Assembly: GCA_017652545.1 (NCBI GenBank)
Contig: JAGCAV010000240.1
Span: forward strand, 1-6,268
Length of the DNA: 6,268 bases
Direction of reading: 5' to 3'
Source: Lachnospiraceae bacterium
Lineage (GTDB): Bacteria; Bacillota_A; Clostridia; Lachnospirales; Lachnospiraceae
The notes under the pieces are model-generated. The model saw only the letters and a program-made list of their open reading frames with translations, was not told the DNA's origin and did no database searches. Below, piece after piece: positions 5,681 to 6,268 of the stretch (positions within the stretch are counted from its first letter, which is position 1; each line of letters starts with the position of its first letter). The translations under genes were made by a program, and so were the position numbers.

Positions 5681-6268
5681 ATGTTAAGAGATATTACCAT
5701 CGGACAGTATTTCCCGGCAGATTCGGTGATCCATAAACTGGATCCCCGGGTCAAACTGGTCGGGACCATCCTATTTATCATATCGCTGTTTGCTTTCGGT
5801 TCCGTATCCGGCTATATCGTGGCAACCGTTTTTCTGCTCAGCGTCATATTTCTTTCCAAAGTTCCGCTGAAAATGATTCTGAAAGGACTGAAGGCGATCT
5901 TCATTCTGATGCTGTTTACCGTAGCGTTCAATCTTTTTCTGACGCCCGGTGAAGTGCTGGTGCGGATCTGGAAACTGACCATCACACGGGAAGGTCTGAA
6001 GATGGCCGTCCATATGGCTGTGAGGCTGGTCTATCTGGTGGCGGGGTCTTCCGTCATGACACTGACAACAACTCCGAACAACCTGACGGACGGTATGGAG
6101 AAAGGCCTTGGATTTCTGAAGAAGATCCATGTGCCGGTCCATGAGATCGCCATGATGATGTCCATCGCGCTTCGTTTTATCCCGATTCTGATGGAGGAAA
6201 CGGATAAGATCATGAAAGCCCAGTCTGCCAGAGGCGCTGATTTCGAGAGCGGCAACATCATACAGAAG
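5681..6268 (+). CDS. ecfT: EcfT, transmembrane subunit of ECF transporter (3' truncated by window)
   Basis: The open frame runs to the window's last base with 196 codons; complete family members are about 265 residues, so roughly 70 are missing. EcfT joins the ATPases EcfA1/EcfA2 to substrate-binding S components and drives uptake of vitamins and trace metals in Gram-positive bacteria. The start MLRDITIGQY, then DSVIHKLDPRVKL (14-26), is a family hallmark. Hydrophobic helices lie at about 27-39, 43-58, 71-88 and 110-127. The coupling-helix motif AARG appears as SARGAD at 182-187; the second Ala-Arg-Gly motif lies beyond the window. In many Bacillota ecfT follows ecfA1-ecfA2 directly; here it follows azlD and has its own promoter, so the ATPase genes are either downstream or elsewhere. 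The ribosome binding site is weakly placed (AGGGAGA at 5661-5667). Confidence 0.93.
   Translation, partial: MLRDITIGQYFPADSVIHKLDPRVKLVGTILFIISLFAFGSVSGYIVATVFLLSVIFLSKVPLKMILKGLKAIFILMLFTVAFNLFLTPGEVLVRIWKLTITREGLKMAVHMAVRLVYLVAGSSVMTLTTTPNNLTDGMEKGLGFLKKIHVPVHEIAMMMSIALRFIPILMEETDKIMKAQSARGADFESGNIIQK

Overview
The window is chromosomal DNA of moderate GC content, most likely from a member of the Bacillota (Clostridia or Erysipelotrichia type). This is inferred from strong AGGAGG-type ribosome binding sites, consensus TATAAT promoters, a lactobacilli/clostridia-style carbohydrate ABC transporter, and an EcfT of the kind typical of Gram-positive anaerobes. I see no mobile element, CRISPR array, tRNA or rRNA. 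The gene content is ordinary housekeeping and nutrient uptake; I did not find an unknown multi-gene system.

Positions 1-2123 hold the middle of a sugar-uptake operon. A structured non-coding stretch (1-207) contains a 10-bp inverted repeat, a small GC-rich hairpin and a strong terminator-like hairpin with a T tract. Two overlapping genes for the membrane permeases of a MalF/MalG-type (CUT1) ABC transporter follow. The solute-binding protein is expected just upstream, outside the window. No ATPase gene is present here.

Positions 2124-3758 hold a gap with two strong inverted repeats, then malQ (4-alpha-glucanotransferase, GH77), whose catalytic residues are all present. Together with the permeases this points to import and processing of malto-oligosaccharides. 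A convergent gene on the minus strand (3786-4388) encodes a HAD phosphatase resembling the YihX glucose-1-phosphate phosphatase type, which could fit with glucan breakdown.

Positions 4389-5556 hold a compact divergent promoter region and the azlC-azlD pair, whose reading frames overlap by four bases (ATGA). Its product is a two-component exporter of branched-chain amino acids or related compounds.

Positions 5557-6268 hold a near-consensus promoter, a leader with two hairpins, and the first 196 codons of ecfT, the transmembrane coupling subunit of ECF vitamin/metal transporters. That gene runs off the window's end.
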